DNA of 64,000 bases from Saccharopolyspora gloriosae (GCF_022828475.1 NZ_CP059557.1:4635470-4699469); one strand, 5' to 3'. Shown: positions 38,462 through 48,422, counted from the stretch's first letter. Made by a program: numbers and translations. The notes: generated from the letters alone by a model not told the origin.

Positions 38462-39892
38462 TCAGAGATCCGGCGCGGGCTCGCCGTCCGGCACGAGCCG
38501 GAGCTCGGTCGCGCTGCGCGTTCTCGGTACCGGCGGCTCGGCGCCCCGGCACTGCCAACGCACGACGGAGGGTGCCGGGTGCGGGACCGTGGACGGCCGC
38601 AGGCGGATGCCGCAGGCGGGCTCCGGTTCCTCCGCGCGGAGTCGTTCACCGGCGAACAGCCGCAGCAGTTCGCGCAGCACGTAGCGGCCGCTGCCCGCGG
38701 CGCACTCCAGCAGGCCCACGTCGACCAGTTCCTCCAGTCCCCGCCCGGCGGAGTCCACGTCGACCTCGGCCAGCACGGCCGCCCGGCGCACCGTGATCTC
38801 CGGTCGCTCGGCCAGCGCCAGCCGCCGGAACACGGCCCTGGCGAGCTCCCCGCACTCCCGGTAGGACGCCTCGAACGCCGACCGCACCCGCAGGTCGCCC
38901 GCGGTGAGTTCGGTGAGCCGCCGCCCGCCGCCGAGCAGCCGCAGCAGATCGCCGACGCGCCAGCGCGGGCGCCCGGCGAGCCGGTTGCCCGCGATGCGCA
39001 GCGCCAGCGGCAGGTGCCCGCAGAGGTCGGCGAGCGCCAGGCTCGCCGACGGCTCACGCCGCACCCGTTCCGTGCCGACGATCGCGGCGAGCAGCCGCAC
39101 CGAGCGGGCGGGCGTGAGCACGTCCAGCGGGATTCGGGCGACGGATTCCAGTCCGGTCAGCCCGCGACCGCCGGCGAGCAGCACCAGGCAGTCCGGGTTG
39201 CTCGGCAGCAGCGGCCGCACTTGGGCCTCGTCGGTGACGTCGTCGAGCAGCAGCAACACCTTCCGGTCCCGCAGCAACGACCGGTACAGGCTGGAGCGCG
39301 CGTCCACGCCGGGCGGCAGCCGGTCCTCGACGATGCCGAGTGCGCGCAGCACGGTGCCGAGCGCGTGCTCCGGAGTCCGCCGCCCGTCGCCACTCATCGA
39401 CAGGAAGAAGCAGCCGTCGGGAAAGCGTTCCGCGAGCCGATGCCCGGAGTGCACCAGGAACGTCGATTTGCCCACTCCCGGAGTTCCCGTCACGGCGACG
39501 GCGGGGGCGCTGTGCGATCGTCGGTGATCGTCGAGAACGGCCAGCAGCGTCGCGGTTTCCTGTTCTCGCCCGGTGAAGTCGGCGATCCCCGGGGGCGGCG
39601 CGCACAGCAGCCCGCCCCAGCCGGTCTCGGGCAGGCCGGGTGCGATTCCATTGCGCGGCAACAGGTTCCGCAGCTCCTGCTCGTCGGTGGCGAGCGCGGT
39701 GGCGAGCGCGCGCAACGTCCGGGTCTGCGGGCGGGTCACCCGGCCTCGTTCCATGTCGCCGATGGCGCGGGCGCTGATGCCGGTGCGGCGGGCGAGTTCC
39801 TCCTGGGTCAGTCCGGCCGCCGTCCGGCGCCGTCTGAGCACGGTTCCGAAGCCGGGGTGCGCGGGCGCATCGTCGGGGCCGAACCGCGCCAT
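38462..39892 (-). CDS. XRE HTH - NB-ARC (STAND) regulator
   Basis: The 476-aa protein has an N-terminal XRE helix-turn-helix (GFGTVLRRRRTAAGLTQEELARRTGISARAIGDMERG) and an NB-ARC-type STAND ATPase with Walker A VTGTPGVGKSTFL (about residue 130) and Walker B KVLLLLDDV. A winged-helix region follows. It has no TPR or WD repeats at the C-terminus, so the sensor part is short or lost. ATG 39892 is chosen because the upstream extension is unlike the family. It lies at the edge of the CIS cluster and may regulate it, but that is inference from position. Confidence 0.82.
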   Translation of the reverse strand: MARFGPDDAPAHPGFGTVLRRRRTAAGLTQEELARRTGISARAIGDMERGRVTRPQTRTLRALATALATDEQELRNLLPRNGIAPGLPETGWGGLLCAPPPGIADFTGREQETATLLAVLDDHRRSHSAPAVAVTGTPGVGKSTFLVHSGHRLAERFPDGCFFLSMSGDGRRTPEHALGTVLRALGIVEDRLPPGVDARSSLYRSLLRDRKVLLLLDDVTDEAQVRPLLPSNPDCLVLLAGGRGLTGLESVARIPLDVLTPARSVRLLAAIVGTERVRREPSASLALADLCGHLPLALRIAGNRLAGRPRWRVGDLLRLLGGGRRLTELTAGDLRVRSAFEASYRECGELARAVFRRLALAERPEITVRRAAVLAEVDVDSAGRGLEELVDVGLLECAAGSGRYVLRELLRLFAGERLRAEEPEPACGIRLRPSTVPHPAPSVVRWQCRGAEPPVPRTRSATELRLVPDGEPAPDL

Positions 39893-40387
39893 GTGCTCAC
39901 CACTTTCCCGCAACGGTGGAGCCGTCAACTTCCACCGATGTGCCGCGCCGGAATTTCGGCCGCCGCGTTGCGGTACCGATGTTCCCCCTGATCCCCGGCA
40001 ATGTCCGGGGCCATTATCCGGAGCTGCGGGACCCGGCACAATGGCGGTTTCCACACGCTGCCCGAACGCGCTCGATCATCGCCGCAGGCAGTGTTCGAAT
40101 CACCATTCCGATGGCGGAAATGGATGCACCCGAATGGCAGCGCAACGACACTCGTTCAGCCTATTCGCAGTGACCGAACCGGAAGAAAAGACTGCCCCTT
40201 CCTCCCCTGAATCTTCCTGGCCGGGTTCGCATTTCCATGCTTCGCTGACGAAGGGGCGCCGAGCGGGCGGCGTTCGGATGAGGCGGGGAGAGTACGCATG
40301 ACCGAGCACCGGCGCGTGGGCGGAATCAGAGAATCTTCACCCGGCTCGCGGTACCCCGATCCTCCCCCACCGCACCGAAGAGCCGGA
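39893..40387. other. 495-bp intergenic stretch, lower GC
   Basis: The region between the XRE/NB-ARC gene and the membrane Ig-like gene is less GC-rich in its middle (about 40030-40200). Several short open frames overlap here, but none resembles a known protein or has a good ribosome site, so I call none. It presumably holds the promoter of the XRE gene and the 3' end of the neighbouring transcript. Confidence 0.45.
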
Positions 40388-41713
40388 TCAACGTGGCTGG
40401 TCGCGCAGCACGCCGCTGACGTTGAGCACCTCCACGCAGCGAGCCGCCTGCTGCCCCGAAGGCGGAGTGCCGGGCGCCGTGCAGTTCACCGCACCGCTCA
40501 CCCTCGCCTCCGCTGGGACCTGGATGGGAGTGACCCAGTGGTAGTCCTGGTTGCGGAAGGTTTCCAACGCGACCGTGGTCAACTGACGATCTCCGAAGTA
40601 AATGGTGAGGACGCCTTCATCACCTTGGAAGTTCGCCAGCACCAAGTCCGTGATGAACAACATCTTGCCTTCCGGAACCCGGTACACATCGGACGCACTG
40701 CCTCCCGGATCCGTGACCACTCGAATGGTTTCGGAGAACTGTCCACCATTCGGAGTCGTGTTCAGCCCCGGGGTGACTTCTTGGCCGGGTTGCTGCCCCG
40801 GCGGCTGTTCGCCGGGCGGTTCCGCCGGCGGAGGTTCGGGTTGCGCTTCCGGAGGCGGAGCCAGTTCACCGGCCGCCGCCATTTCCTGCGCCCGATTCGC
40901 CGCCGCTTCCTTGGCGGCGGTCTCCACCGTGGGCAACAACAACAGGTACCACGCCAGCAGCAATGCCAGCAGCAGCGCCAGCAGGGCGAGCAGCCAGCGC
41001 GGCAGCAGCGGCAGTTGGAGCAGCTCGCCGTCGAGCTGCTCGGGGCGTTCGTCGATCTCCGTCGTCGCTTCGGCGGCGAACCCCGCGTGCACCGGTTCCG
41101 CGACGAGCGCGCTCACCGGGGAAGCGGTGACCAGGAACGGTTTTCCGGTGGGTCTGCCGAACCAGATCAGCTTCGACACCCGCGCCCGCAGCCGGATCTC
41201 CACCTGATCGTCCGGTTCGATCGTGGGGCGGTCCGTTTCCAGCCGGAACCGCAGTTCTTCAGCGGGGTCGGTCGCGTCCAGCGGAACGGCGATCGGCGCG
41301 TTTCCCTGGTTGTGCAACACGATCAGGAAGCGACCCGAGTGCCAGGCGCGGCGACGCTGCGGCGCGAGCCAAGCCCGCAGCTGCTGGAACGGCTCGATGC
41401 GCACCGTCATCTCGGGCACCGCGACCAGATCGGGCTGCTCCACCGGCCGGACCCGCACCGCCAGCGGCGTCTCCCCGGCGTGCACGCTCGCGGAGCGCGG
41501 CGGGCGCAGCACCAGCGTCACCGTGCCCTGCGTGCCCGGATACAGCGAGAGCCGCGCGGGTTCGACGGCCGTCCACGCCGCGCATTCACCCACGACCTCG
41601 AACTCGTAGGCCTCCACGATGTCGGTGCCGTTGCGCACGGTCAGGGTCGTGGTGGCCTCCCCGCCCGGGGTGACCACGATCGTCGTGTTCTCCAACTCCG
41701 CTGAAGTGCTCAC
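40388..41713 (-). CDS. Membrane-anchored Ig-like protein of the CIS cluster (COG1470-type)
   Basis: The 441-aa protein has tandem beta-sandwich (Ig/fibronectin-like) domains at about 1-230 (TTTLTVRNGTDIVEAYEFEVVGECAAW...), one strong transmembrane helix about 236-260, a Pro/Gln linker about 283-313 and a C-terminal domain of about 125 residues with two Cys. Similar proteins, often named hydrolytic protein without evidence, occur in Streptomyces CIS clusters. The GTG start at 41713 is inferred from where homology-like sequence begins; its ribosome site is weak. It may form part of the membrane or stress interface of the system. Confidence 0.7.
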   Translation of the reverse strand: MSTSAELENTTIVVTPGGEATTTLTVRNGTDIVEAYEFEVVGECAAWTAVEPARLSLYPGTQGTVTLVLRPPRSASVHAGETPLAVRVRPVEQPDLVAVPEMTVRIEPFQQLRAWLAPQRRRAWHSGRFLIVLHNQGNAPIAVPLDATDPAEELRFRLETDRPTIEPDDQVEIRLRARVSKLIWFGRPTGKPFLVTASPVSALVAEPVHAGFAAEATTEIDERPEQLDGELLQLPLLPRWLLALLALLLALLLAWYLLLLPTVETAAKEAAANRAQEMAAAGELAPPPEAQPEPPPAEPPGEQPPGQQPGQEVTPGLNTTPNGGQFSETIRVVTDPGGSASDVYRVPEGKMLFITDLVLANFQGDEGVLTIYFGDRQLTTVALETFRNQDYHWVTPIQVPAEARVSGAVNCTAPGTPPSGQQAARCVEVLNVSGVLRDQPR

Positions 41714-41827
41714 CGAACGAAAGCTAAGCGCCCCGCACGTCACGCGGCAGGGACGCGCGGGCAGCGGAGGGGCAAGCCGACTGCCCCCGCCGACGCAGAA
41801 CCGCTTCCCCGAACCTCCGGCCGGAAG

Positions 41828-41935
41828 GAGTTCTTCAGAGTGATCTGCGTAGTGCGTCGGGTAGCGGAACCTCGGCGGCTCCGCCGCTGACAGGACGCAG
41901 ATCAAAAGATCGTTCTTCACGGACTCCCTTAATCC
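41828..41935 (-). repeat. Palindromic MITE-like repeat, copy 4 (internally deleted)
   Basis: The terminal inverted repeat GATCTGCGT (41842-41850 with 41895-41903) is intact. It encloses GTAGCGGAACCTCGGCGGCTCCGCCGCTGACAGG, a fused remnant of both ends of the longer copies. It shares the flank GAGTTCTTCAGAG with copy 5. Confidence 0.6.
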
Positions 41936-41968
41936 ACACAGACGTCTTCCGAGGTGAGGAGTGCTGAG

Positions 41969-42595
41969 ATGACGAGGAGAGTGCCCGTCGCGGTGCATGC
42001 GGGCGATCCGCTGCTGCAGGCCGGGGTGACCGCGCAGTTGCGCCCCCGTCCGGAAGTCGAGGTGCTCCGGCCGGACGAAGAGGAGCGGGCGGAGGTGTCG
42101 CTGGTCGTCGTGGATCGGGTGGACGAGTCGGCGGTGCTGTTGCTGCGCCGGTTGCAGCGGGCGTCGACGACCCGCACCGGCCTCATCGTCGGTGAGTTCG
42201 GGCAGAACGCGCTGCGCGTCACCATCGAGTGCGGGGTGGCGGCGGTGCTGCGACGCGCGGAGGCCGATCAGGATCGGCTGCTCGAGCTCATCACCGCGTT
42301 GGTGCGCGGGGAGGGCATGTTGCCGGGCGACATGCTCAGCAGGCTGCTGGATCACGTGGGGCGGTTGCAGCGCAATTCCGCCGACACGCAGGGATTCAAC
42401 CTCTCCACGCTGACCGCGCGGGAGGTGGAGGTGCTGCGGTTGATCTCGGAGGGTTTCGACACCGGGGAGATCGCGGTGAAGATGTCCTACTCGGAGCGCA
42501 CGGTGAAGAACATCCTGCACGAGGTCACCACCCGCTTGCAGCTGCGCAATCGCGCGCACGCCGTGGGGCACGTGATGCGCCAAGGGCTGATCTGA
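41969..42595 (+). CDS. LuxR-family regulator with a pseudo-receiver domain
   Basis: The 208-aa protein has a short receiver-like N-terminal domain (about 1-110) that lacks the acidic pocket and a clear phospho-acceptor context. A LuxR/GerE DNA-binding domain follows (LTAREVEVLRLISEGFDTGEIAVKMSYSERTVKNILHEV). Similar response-regulator-like genes border Streptomyces CIS clusters. It starts the plus-strand gene run and is divergent from the Ig-like membrane gene, so it is the best candidate for a cluster regulator. ATG 41969 is chosen; GTG 41954 is an alternative. Confidence 0.85.
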   Translation: MTRRVPVAVHAGDPLLQAGVTAQLRPRPEVEVLRPDEEERAEVSLVVVDRVDESAVLLLRRLQRASTTRTGLIVGEFGQNALRVTIECGVAAVLRRAEADQDRLLELITALVRGEGMLPGDMLSRLLDHVGRLQRNSADTQGFNLSTLTAREVEVLRLISEGFDTGEIAVKMSYSERTVKNILHEVTTRLQLRNRAHAVGHVMRQGLI

Positions 42596-42710
42596 CCGGG
42601 CGGTTGCCCGAAAGTCCCCGCGCCGCTTCCCGCAGGCGTGCCTGCCGAGCCCTCGGCGCGACCGGGCGCACTCGCGAGGATCGGGCCGGGAGCGAACGGG
42701 GAGGTCGTGG

Positions 42711-45700
42711 ATGAGCGTGGTCCGGTCGGGACGGTCCGGTGTCGCGTTGGCCGGGGTGCTCGTGGTGCTGTGCGGGCTGATCTGGGTCCCGACGGCGACC
42801 GCGCAGCAGGTACCGGGGCCGCCGGCCGACGATGGGCGGATCGCGTTCTCCGGCACGGGAGGCCAGAGCTTGAGCGTCGCCCCGGGCGACGGCCGAAGTC
42901 CGTCCGAGCCGTACCTCGACGAGCCTTACGCTCAGGACCCGGACGCGCGCGGCGGGTTGGTGGTGTTCACCAGCCTCCGCGACGAGGCCACCGCGCAGGT
43001 GTACGTGCGGGACCGCACCGGAGCGGTGCACAAGCTCACCCACGGCCGCGATGCCGCGCATCCGAAGCTGTCACCGGACCTGCAGTGGGTCGTGTTCGAC
43101 TCCGCCGAGCACGGGAAGAAGGGGCCGCAGCGGGAACTGTGGATGGTGCGGGTCGACGGCAAGAAGATGTTCCGGCTCACCTTCTCCCCGGTCGACGAGA
43201 CCTGGCCGACGTTCTCCCCGCACGGCAAGAAGCTCGCGTTCGCGAGCAACGCCACCGGGAGCTGGCAGATCTACAGCCGATTCGTGTTCGGGAAGTTCGC
43301 GCATCTGCGCACCAAGGAGCCGACCGGGGGCGCGGTGCAGCCCGCCTGGAACCCGGTCGACGAGGACCGCATCGCCTACACCTGGGACGCGGACGGGAAT
43401 CCCGAGGGCACCGACGATCAGCAGGTGCGGGTGCTGTCCGGCTACCACCCGAAGACGGGCGTTCCGCTGCTGAGCGGGCAACAGTCGGGGTGGACCAACA
43501 GCTGGCCGGTGTGGCTGCCGGGTGGGGATTCGCTGCTGTTCCTGAGCCATTACAAGATCGGCGTGGGCCGGTCCGAGAGCACCTACGTCTACTGGGTCGA
43601 GGCTCCGACGGCACCAACGACGAGCACGCCGGTGCTGCTGCTCGACGAGGGCGGGGAGGTCTCCTCGCCGACGCAGCTACCGGACGGGAAGCTGCTGGTG
43701 TCACGTCCGACGGCGGCCGCGAACGTGGCGGTGCTGCAGGACATCCGGCCCGACGGCAGCGAGTCGCGCAGTCTCGGCGTGGACGTGCTGCACGAGGATC
43801 CGGGGGCGGTCGGCGACTCCGACAAGCTGTTCGAGCCCGGCGAGGATTACGACCCGTGGACGCAGCGGCAGTCCTACTCGCCGGACGGCGCGACGATCGC
43901 GGTGAGCGTGTTCAGCGGGCCTGCGGGCGATCGGGAGCAGCGGATCCAGCTGGTGAACTCGGACGGGACGAACCGGCGCGAACTGCGCATCGCCGATCGG
44001 CAACCGGGCGATTGGGAGACCGACGCCGCCTGGTCCGCGGACGGCACGCAGCTCGCCGTGGCGCGGCGTTCACCCGGCGGCCTGCCCACCGACCAGAGCC
44101 GCGGTAAGAGCCGCATCGTCGTCGTGGACGTCGAAACCGGCGAGGTCACCGACCGGGTGACGCCCGACGATCCCGCGGTGGACGACACCCAGCCCGTGTT
44201 CTCCCCGGACGGCGACACCCTCGCGTTCAGCCGGGGTGAGCTGATCAAGCAGCCCGGCGAGCGCTACAACCACATCTGGTTCGCCGAAACCGATGACCTG
44301 CGCCGGCAGCGCAACGTCACCGAAGAACTCTGCCAATGCCCGGAGATGGTGGTCGACGACAGCGCCGCGTTCTCCCCGGACGGGCGGAGCATGGCGTTCA
44401 ACCGGGAACCGCACGGCCTCTACCGCTTCGAACTCGACGATTCGAGCTGCGAGGTGATCCTGCCCAGCGACGAGGACGCGTGCACCGACACCCCGGGCCA
44501 GGTCGAGGAGGGCCAGGAACCGCCCGAGCACTTCCAGCCGCGCGACCTCAGCTGGTCACCGGACGGCAGACGCGCGGTGTTCTCCGAGCGGGCGGGCCAG
44601 GACGCCCCCGAACATCTGTCCATCGTGGACATGGAATCGGGTGAGATCACTCCGCTGACGCAGGGATTCCCGGGGCGCCAGAAGGAAGCCACGTGGCAGG
44701 CGACGGTCGACATGAGCGTGACGGCGCCCGCGCGCACCGATGAGATCGACGTGGGCGACTCGGTCCAGGTGACCGCGCAGGTCACCAACAACGGCCCCGC
44801 CGCCGCCCCCGGAGCGGAGGCGGACCTGACCGTCCCGGACGGGGCGCGGCTGACCGAGATCGATTCCAGCACCGGGCAATGCCGCATCGCCGATGGGCAC
44901 TGCTCGCTCGGGACGCTGCAACCGGATCAGACCGTGCGCGTCACCGCCACCGTCGTCGGCGTGGAAGGCGGCGACCGGCCGCTGCGCTGGGAGGCGGGCG
45001 GCCGGATGCGCGACAGCAGGCCCGCCGACAACACCGCCACCACCGTCGTCCCGGTACGAGCCCCGGAACCACCGCCGCCACCACCACCGCCTCCGCCTCC
45101 TGCCGGGCCGGGCGTGACGGTGCGCGCCGACCCGAACCCGTCTTACGTGGGCGGTCGCACCGACGTGGCGTTCACCGTGCGCAACACGGGCCGCTCCACG
45201 GCGACGGGCCTCAGCTTGGACATCGCGCTACCGCCGGGAATTCCGGTGACGGCGCTACCGCCGGGCTGCACCGCGACCCGGTGCCCGCTGCCGGACCTCC
45301 CGCCCGGCGCGGAACGGCCGGTGGTCCTGGTGCTGGCTCCGAACGCCGCACTGGAGGCCGAGATCAGCGGCACCTTGCGCACCACCGGAACGGACACCAC
45401 ACCGGCCGACAACGTGGCGCGCACCCCGTACCGGGTGTTGCAGCCGAGGATCATCGCGGTGCCGGAGGTCGGTGAGCCGGGTTTCGTGACGTCGGTGCGC
45501 GGCATCGATTTCCCGCCGGGCGTGCCGGTGCGGTTGAACTGGACGCCGGGCATCACCGCGGCCGCCGCACCGACGTTCCCGCGCACCGATGGCCGGTTCG
45601 CCGCGCAGCTGCTGGTCCTGCCGAAAGACCAGACCGGCCCGCGCACCATCACCGCCACCGGCCCGGGTTTCCGGGCGTTGCCCACGGATTTCCTGGTCAT

Positions 45701-45740
45701 CGCCCCGACAGTGCCGCCTCCGCTGCTGGGGCGCCGATGA
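42711..45740 (+). CDS. Secreted TolB-like beta-propeller protein with DUF11/CARDB-type domains
   Basis: The 1009-aa protein has a Sec signal peptide (about 1-31) and PD40/TolB-like beta-propeller repeats to about residue 655 (TFSPHGKKLAFASN, VFSPDGDTLAFSR, SWSPDGRRAVFSE). A DUF11-type Ig domain follows (about 663-780), then an uninterrupted proline stretch at about 785-797, a CARDB/DUF11-like domain (about 800-910) and a C-terminal IPT-like domain. It is presumably exported. Its place between the LuxR regulator and DUF4255 in the CIS cluster suggests a surface or envelope function linked to the system, but none is established. Confidence 0.8.
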   Translation: MSVVRSGRSGVALAGVLVVLCGLIWVPTATAQQVPGPPADDGRIAFSGTGGQSLSVAPGDGRSPSEPYLDEPYAQDPDARGGLVVFTSLRDEATAQVYVRDRTGAVHKLTHGRDAAHPKLSPDLQWVVFDSAEHGKKGPQRELWMVRVDGKKMFRLTFSPVDETWPTFSPHGKKLAFASNATGSWQIYSRFVFGKFAHLRTKEPTGGAVQPAWNPVDEDRIAYTWDADGNPEGTDDQQVRVLSGYHPKTGVPLLSGQQSGWTNSWPVWLPGGDSLLFLSHYKIGVGRSESTYVYWVEAPTAPTTSTPVLLLDEGGEVSSPTQLPDGKLLVSRPTAAANVAVLQDIRPDGSESRSLGVDVLHEDPGAVGDSDKLFEPGEDYDPWTQRQSYSPDGATIAVSVFSGPAGDREQRIQLVNSDGTNRRELRIADRQPGDWETDAAWSADGTQLAVARRSPGGLPTDQSRGKSRIVVVDVETGEVTDRVTPDDPAVDDTQPVFSPDGDTLAFSRGELIKQPGERYNHIWFAETDDLRRQRNVTEELCQCPEMVVDDSAAFSPDGRSMAFNREPHGLYRFELDDSSCEVILPSDEDACTDTPGQVEEGQEPPEHFQPRDLSWSPDGRRAVFSERAGQDAPEHLSIVDMESGEITPLTQGFPGRQKEATWQATVDMSVTAPARTDEIDVGDSVQVTAQVTNNGPAAAPGAEADLTVPDGARLTEIDSSTGQCRIADGHCSLGTLQPDQTVRVTATVVGVEGGDRPLRWEAGGRMRDSRPADNTATTVVPVRAPEPPPPPPPPPPPAGPGVTVRADPNPSYVGGRTDVAFTVRNTGRSTATGLSLDIALPPGIPVTALPPGCTATRCPLPDLPPGAERPVVLVLAPNAALEAEISGTLRTTGTDTTPADNVARTPYRVLQPRIIAVPEVGEPGFVTSVRGIDFPPGVPVRLNWTPGITAAAAPTFPRTDGRFAAQLLVLPKDQTGPRTITATGPGFRALPTDFLVIAPTVPPPLLGRR

Positions 45741-45756
45741 TCGGGAGGTGCGTGGA

Positions 45757-46449
45757 GTGATCCACGAAGTGGACGAGGGCCTGCGCCTGCTGCTGACCGA
45801 GGAGGGCGTGCCCGGTTCCGGGGTGGAGCTGGCTTTCGACCCGCCCACCACGGATTGGGCGGCGAAGCGCAACGCTCCCACGGTCAACGTGTTCCTTTAC
45901 GACATCCGGGAGTACGCGGCACTGCGCCAGCGCGGTTCGATCGAGAAGTTCGACGACGAGGGAAACGTCATCGGCCGGTTCGACCCGCCGCGCTGGTTCC
46001 AGCTGTCGTACCTGGTCACGGCGTGGACGAACCGCCCGCAGGACGAGCATCGACTGCTGGCCCAGGTGTTGCGCGGGCTGGTCCGGCACGAGGCGCTGGA
46101 CCCGCAGTGGCGCACCGGAACCCTCGAGGAGCTGGCCTTGGCGGTGTCGTTGGAGACCGGCGGTGAGCTCGCCGAGGGCCGCTCGCCCACCGACGTGTGG
46201 TCGGCGTTGGGCGGGGAGCTCAAGCCCTCGATCACGCTGCGGGTGACGGCGCCGCTGGCCGGGAACCTGCGGCCCGTCGGCCCGCCGGTGACCGAAGGCG
46301 TGGCCCTCGGCGCGCGGGCCGCCGTGGCCGACGGCGAGGTCGACGAGCAGCGGCACCTGCGCTACGAGGACACCGGCGCCGAAGGCGAGGCCTTCTCCTC
46401 GTCCCGGCCCCGGCCGGGCGGACGGCGGCGCATCCGGGGACCGTTGTGA
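45757..46449 (+). CDS. DUF4255 CIS cap protein (Pvc16-like)
   Basis: The 230-aa protein has the DUF4255/Pvc16 N-terminal domain: VIHEVDEGLRLLLTEEG, then APTVNVFLYDIREYAALR and WFQLSYLVTAWTNRPQDEHRLLAQVLRGL. In extracellular contractile injection systems this protein caps the sheath-tube end. GTG 45757 lies 8 nt after GGGAGG. Its stop overlaps the ATPase start (GTGA), so the two are translated together. Confidence 0.88.
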   Translation: MIHEVDEGLRLLLTEEGVPGSGVELAFDPPTTDWAAKRNAPTVNVFLYDIREYAALRQRGSIEKFDDEGNVIGRFDPPRWFQLSYLVTAWTNRPQDEHRLLAQVLRGLVRHEALDPQWRTGTLEELALAVSLETGGELAEGRSPTDVWSALGGELKPSITLRVTAPLAGNLRPVGPPVTEGVALGARAAVADGEVDEQRHLRYEDTGAEGEAFSSSRPRPGGRRRIRGPL

Positions 46450-48422
46450 GCGCCGAGTTGTGGGACCGGCTGCGGGCCGTGGAACAGCGGGTCCGGGAGG
46501 CGCTGGACGCGCGCGCCGACCCGGGCCGCGACGACCCGTACCGCGGCCTGTACCTGACCGAGGAACTGGTCCGGGAGGTCCTGGACACCCCGTCGTCCGC
46601 CTGGTCCGCCGAGCCCGGCCCGGTCGCCGAACCGGGCGCACGATTGTCCTGCCTCGCAACGGATTTCGGCCTGGACGCGTGGGACGTGGAGTTCCTGCTG
46701 ATCGCGCTGGCACCGGAACTCGACGCCCGCTTCGAACGCCTCTACGGCTACCTCAACGACGACGTGACGCGGCGCCGCGCGACGGCCGGGATGGTGTTGG
46801 AGCTGTGCGGAATGCCGACCGCGGGCGCGGGCCGGTTCCGCTTCACACCCACGTCCCCGCTGGTCGCGGGCGGCCTGCTGGAGGTGCAGGAGCCGGAGCG
46901 GCCGCTGTTGACCCGGACGTTGCGGGTACCGGACCGGGTCGTGGCGCACCTGCTGGGCGAGGACACGTCGGACCCGCAGGTGGGCGACCTGGCGCGGCTG
47001 GTGGACGAACCGGTCACCGACCCCGCGGAACTGGTGAAGCGCCTGGCGACCGGCCTCGACGCGGGAATCGGCGCGGTGCACTTGCGCGGCACGACGGGCG
47101 CCGCGCAGTGGGCGGTGGACGCCCTCGCGGTGAGCGGCCGTGCGGCACTCGTGCTGGACACGGCCGCCTTGGCCGCCGAGGCGGACCCGCCGATCGCGGA
47201 ACTCGTGCGCGAGGCGCGGCTGCACCGGGCGGGCCTGGTACTCGGCCCGGTGGAGAAGATCTCCCGTGCGGAAACCACGTTGCGGCGACTGCTCGACGCG
47301 GCCGAGCGGATTCCGCTGCTGCTGCACGGTTCCGGTGGCTGGGACCCGACGTGGGCGCGGCGATCCCCGCTCACGATCACGCTGCCGGAACCGGATCGGG
47401 CCTCACGAGCCGCCCAGTGGCACCGCGCGCTCACCGAGTCCGGAGCCGGCGCGGAGGTCGATCCCGAGGCGGTCAGCGCCTACCGCCTCAGCACCGAGCA
47501 GGTGCACCGCGCGGCATCGGTGGCGACCCGGCTGGCCCGTTTCGAGCAACGTTCCCTCACGGCGGCGGACCTGCGCACCGGAGTACGAGCGCAGAACGGG
47601 GCCGGTCTGGAACGTCTCGCCCGCCGCATCACCCCGAGCGTGACCTGGGACGACTTGGTCCTGCCCGAGCAGACCGCGCGGGCGTTGACGGAACTGTCGG
47701 TGCGCGCCCGCCACCGCGACCAGGTGCTCGGCGAGTGGCGGATGCGCCCCGGCGGCGGACGTGGCCGCGGCGTCCTCGCCCTGTTCGCGGGAGAGTCGGG
47801 CACCGGCAAGACGATGTCGGCGGAGGTCGTCGCCGCCGACCTGGGCATGGACCTCTACGTGGTCGATCTGTCCACAGTGGTCGACAAGTACATCGGTGAG
47901 ACGGAGAAGAACCTCGAACGCATCTTCACGGAAGCGGTGGAGGTCAACGGAGTCCTGCTGTTCGACGAGGCCGACGCCATCTTCGGCAAGCGCTCCCAGG
48001 TCAAGGACGCCCAAGACCGCTACGCCAACGTCGAATCGGCGTACCTGTTGCAGCGCATGGAATCCTTCGACGGCATCGCGGTGCTCACCACGAACCTCCG
48101 CGCCAACCTCGACGAGGCCTTCACCAGGCGCCTCGACGTGATCGCGGACTTCCCGATGCCCGAAGCGGCCCAACGCCGGGCGTTGTGGGACCGAACGCTC
48201 GGCACCGCTCTCCCCCGCGCCGACGACCTCGACCTGGACTTCTGCGCCGACCGCTTCGAACTCGCCGGAGGCTCCATCCGAGCCTGCGCGGTCACCGCCG
48301 CCTACCTCGCCGCCGAAGCCGCGAGACCGGTCACCATGACAGACCTCCTCACCGCCCTCCGCCAGGAATACGCCAAACTCGGCCGACTGGCCTTGGACTC
48401 GGAGTTCGGCGGAGCACCGTAG
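46446..48422 (+). CDS. CIS-associated AAA+ ATPase (Pvc15-like)
   Basis: The 658-aa protein carries an inactive N-terminal ATPase-like region and a C-terminal AAA+ domain with Walker A LFAGESGTGKTMS (about 448), Walker B GVLLFDEADAIFGKR (about 501), sensor AVLTTNLRANLDEAFTRRLD and a Ser/Gly lid. Afp15/Pvc15 ATPases are proposed to unfold or load cargo into the injection particle. The 3' 182 bp of this gene are duplicated at 48551-48732. Confidence 0.9.
   Translation: MSAELWDRLRAVEQRVREALDARADPGRDDPYRGLYLTEELVREVLDTPSSAWSAEPGPVAEPGARLSCLATDFGLDAWDVEFLLIALAPELDARFERLYGYLNDDVTRRRATAGMVLELCGMPTAGAGRFRFTPTSPLVAGGLLEVQEPERPLLTRTLRVPDRVVAHLLGEDTSDPQVGDLARLVDEPVTDPAELVKRLATGLDAGIGAVHLRGTTGAAQWAVDALAVSGRAALVLDTAALAAEADPPIAELVREARLHRAGLVLGPVEKISRAETTLRRLLDAAERIPLLLHGSGGWDPTWARRSPLTITLPEPDRASRAAQWHRALTESGAGAEVDPEAVSAYRLSTEQVHRAASVATRLARFEQRSLTAADLRTGVRAQNGAGLERLARRITPSVTWDDLVLPEQTARALTELSVRARHRDQVLGEWRMRPGGGRGRGVLALFAGESGTGKTMSAEVVAADLGMDLYVVDLSTVVDKYIGETEKNLERIFTEAVEVNGVLLFDEADAIFGKRSQVKDAQDRYANVESAYLLQRMESFDGIAVLTTNLRANLDEAFTRRLDVIADFPMPEAAQRRALWDRTLGTALPRADDLDLDFCADRFELAGGSIRACAVTAAYLAAEAARPVTMTDLLTALRQEYAKLGRLALDSEFGGAP
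48176..48357 (+). repeat. Parent copy of a 182-bp direct repeat (3' end of the ATPase gene)
   Basis: The segment recurs at 48551-48732 with 5 differences in 182 bases by direct comparison. It encodes the AAA+ lid region RALWDRTLGTALPRADDLD and following residues. Confidence 0.9.

Noticed and set aside
40388-42856. Extension of the membrane Ig-like gene to 822 codons
   Set aside because: The upstream part overlaps the divergent LuxR gene and lacks protein-like composition; the family-like part starts at GTG 41713.
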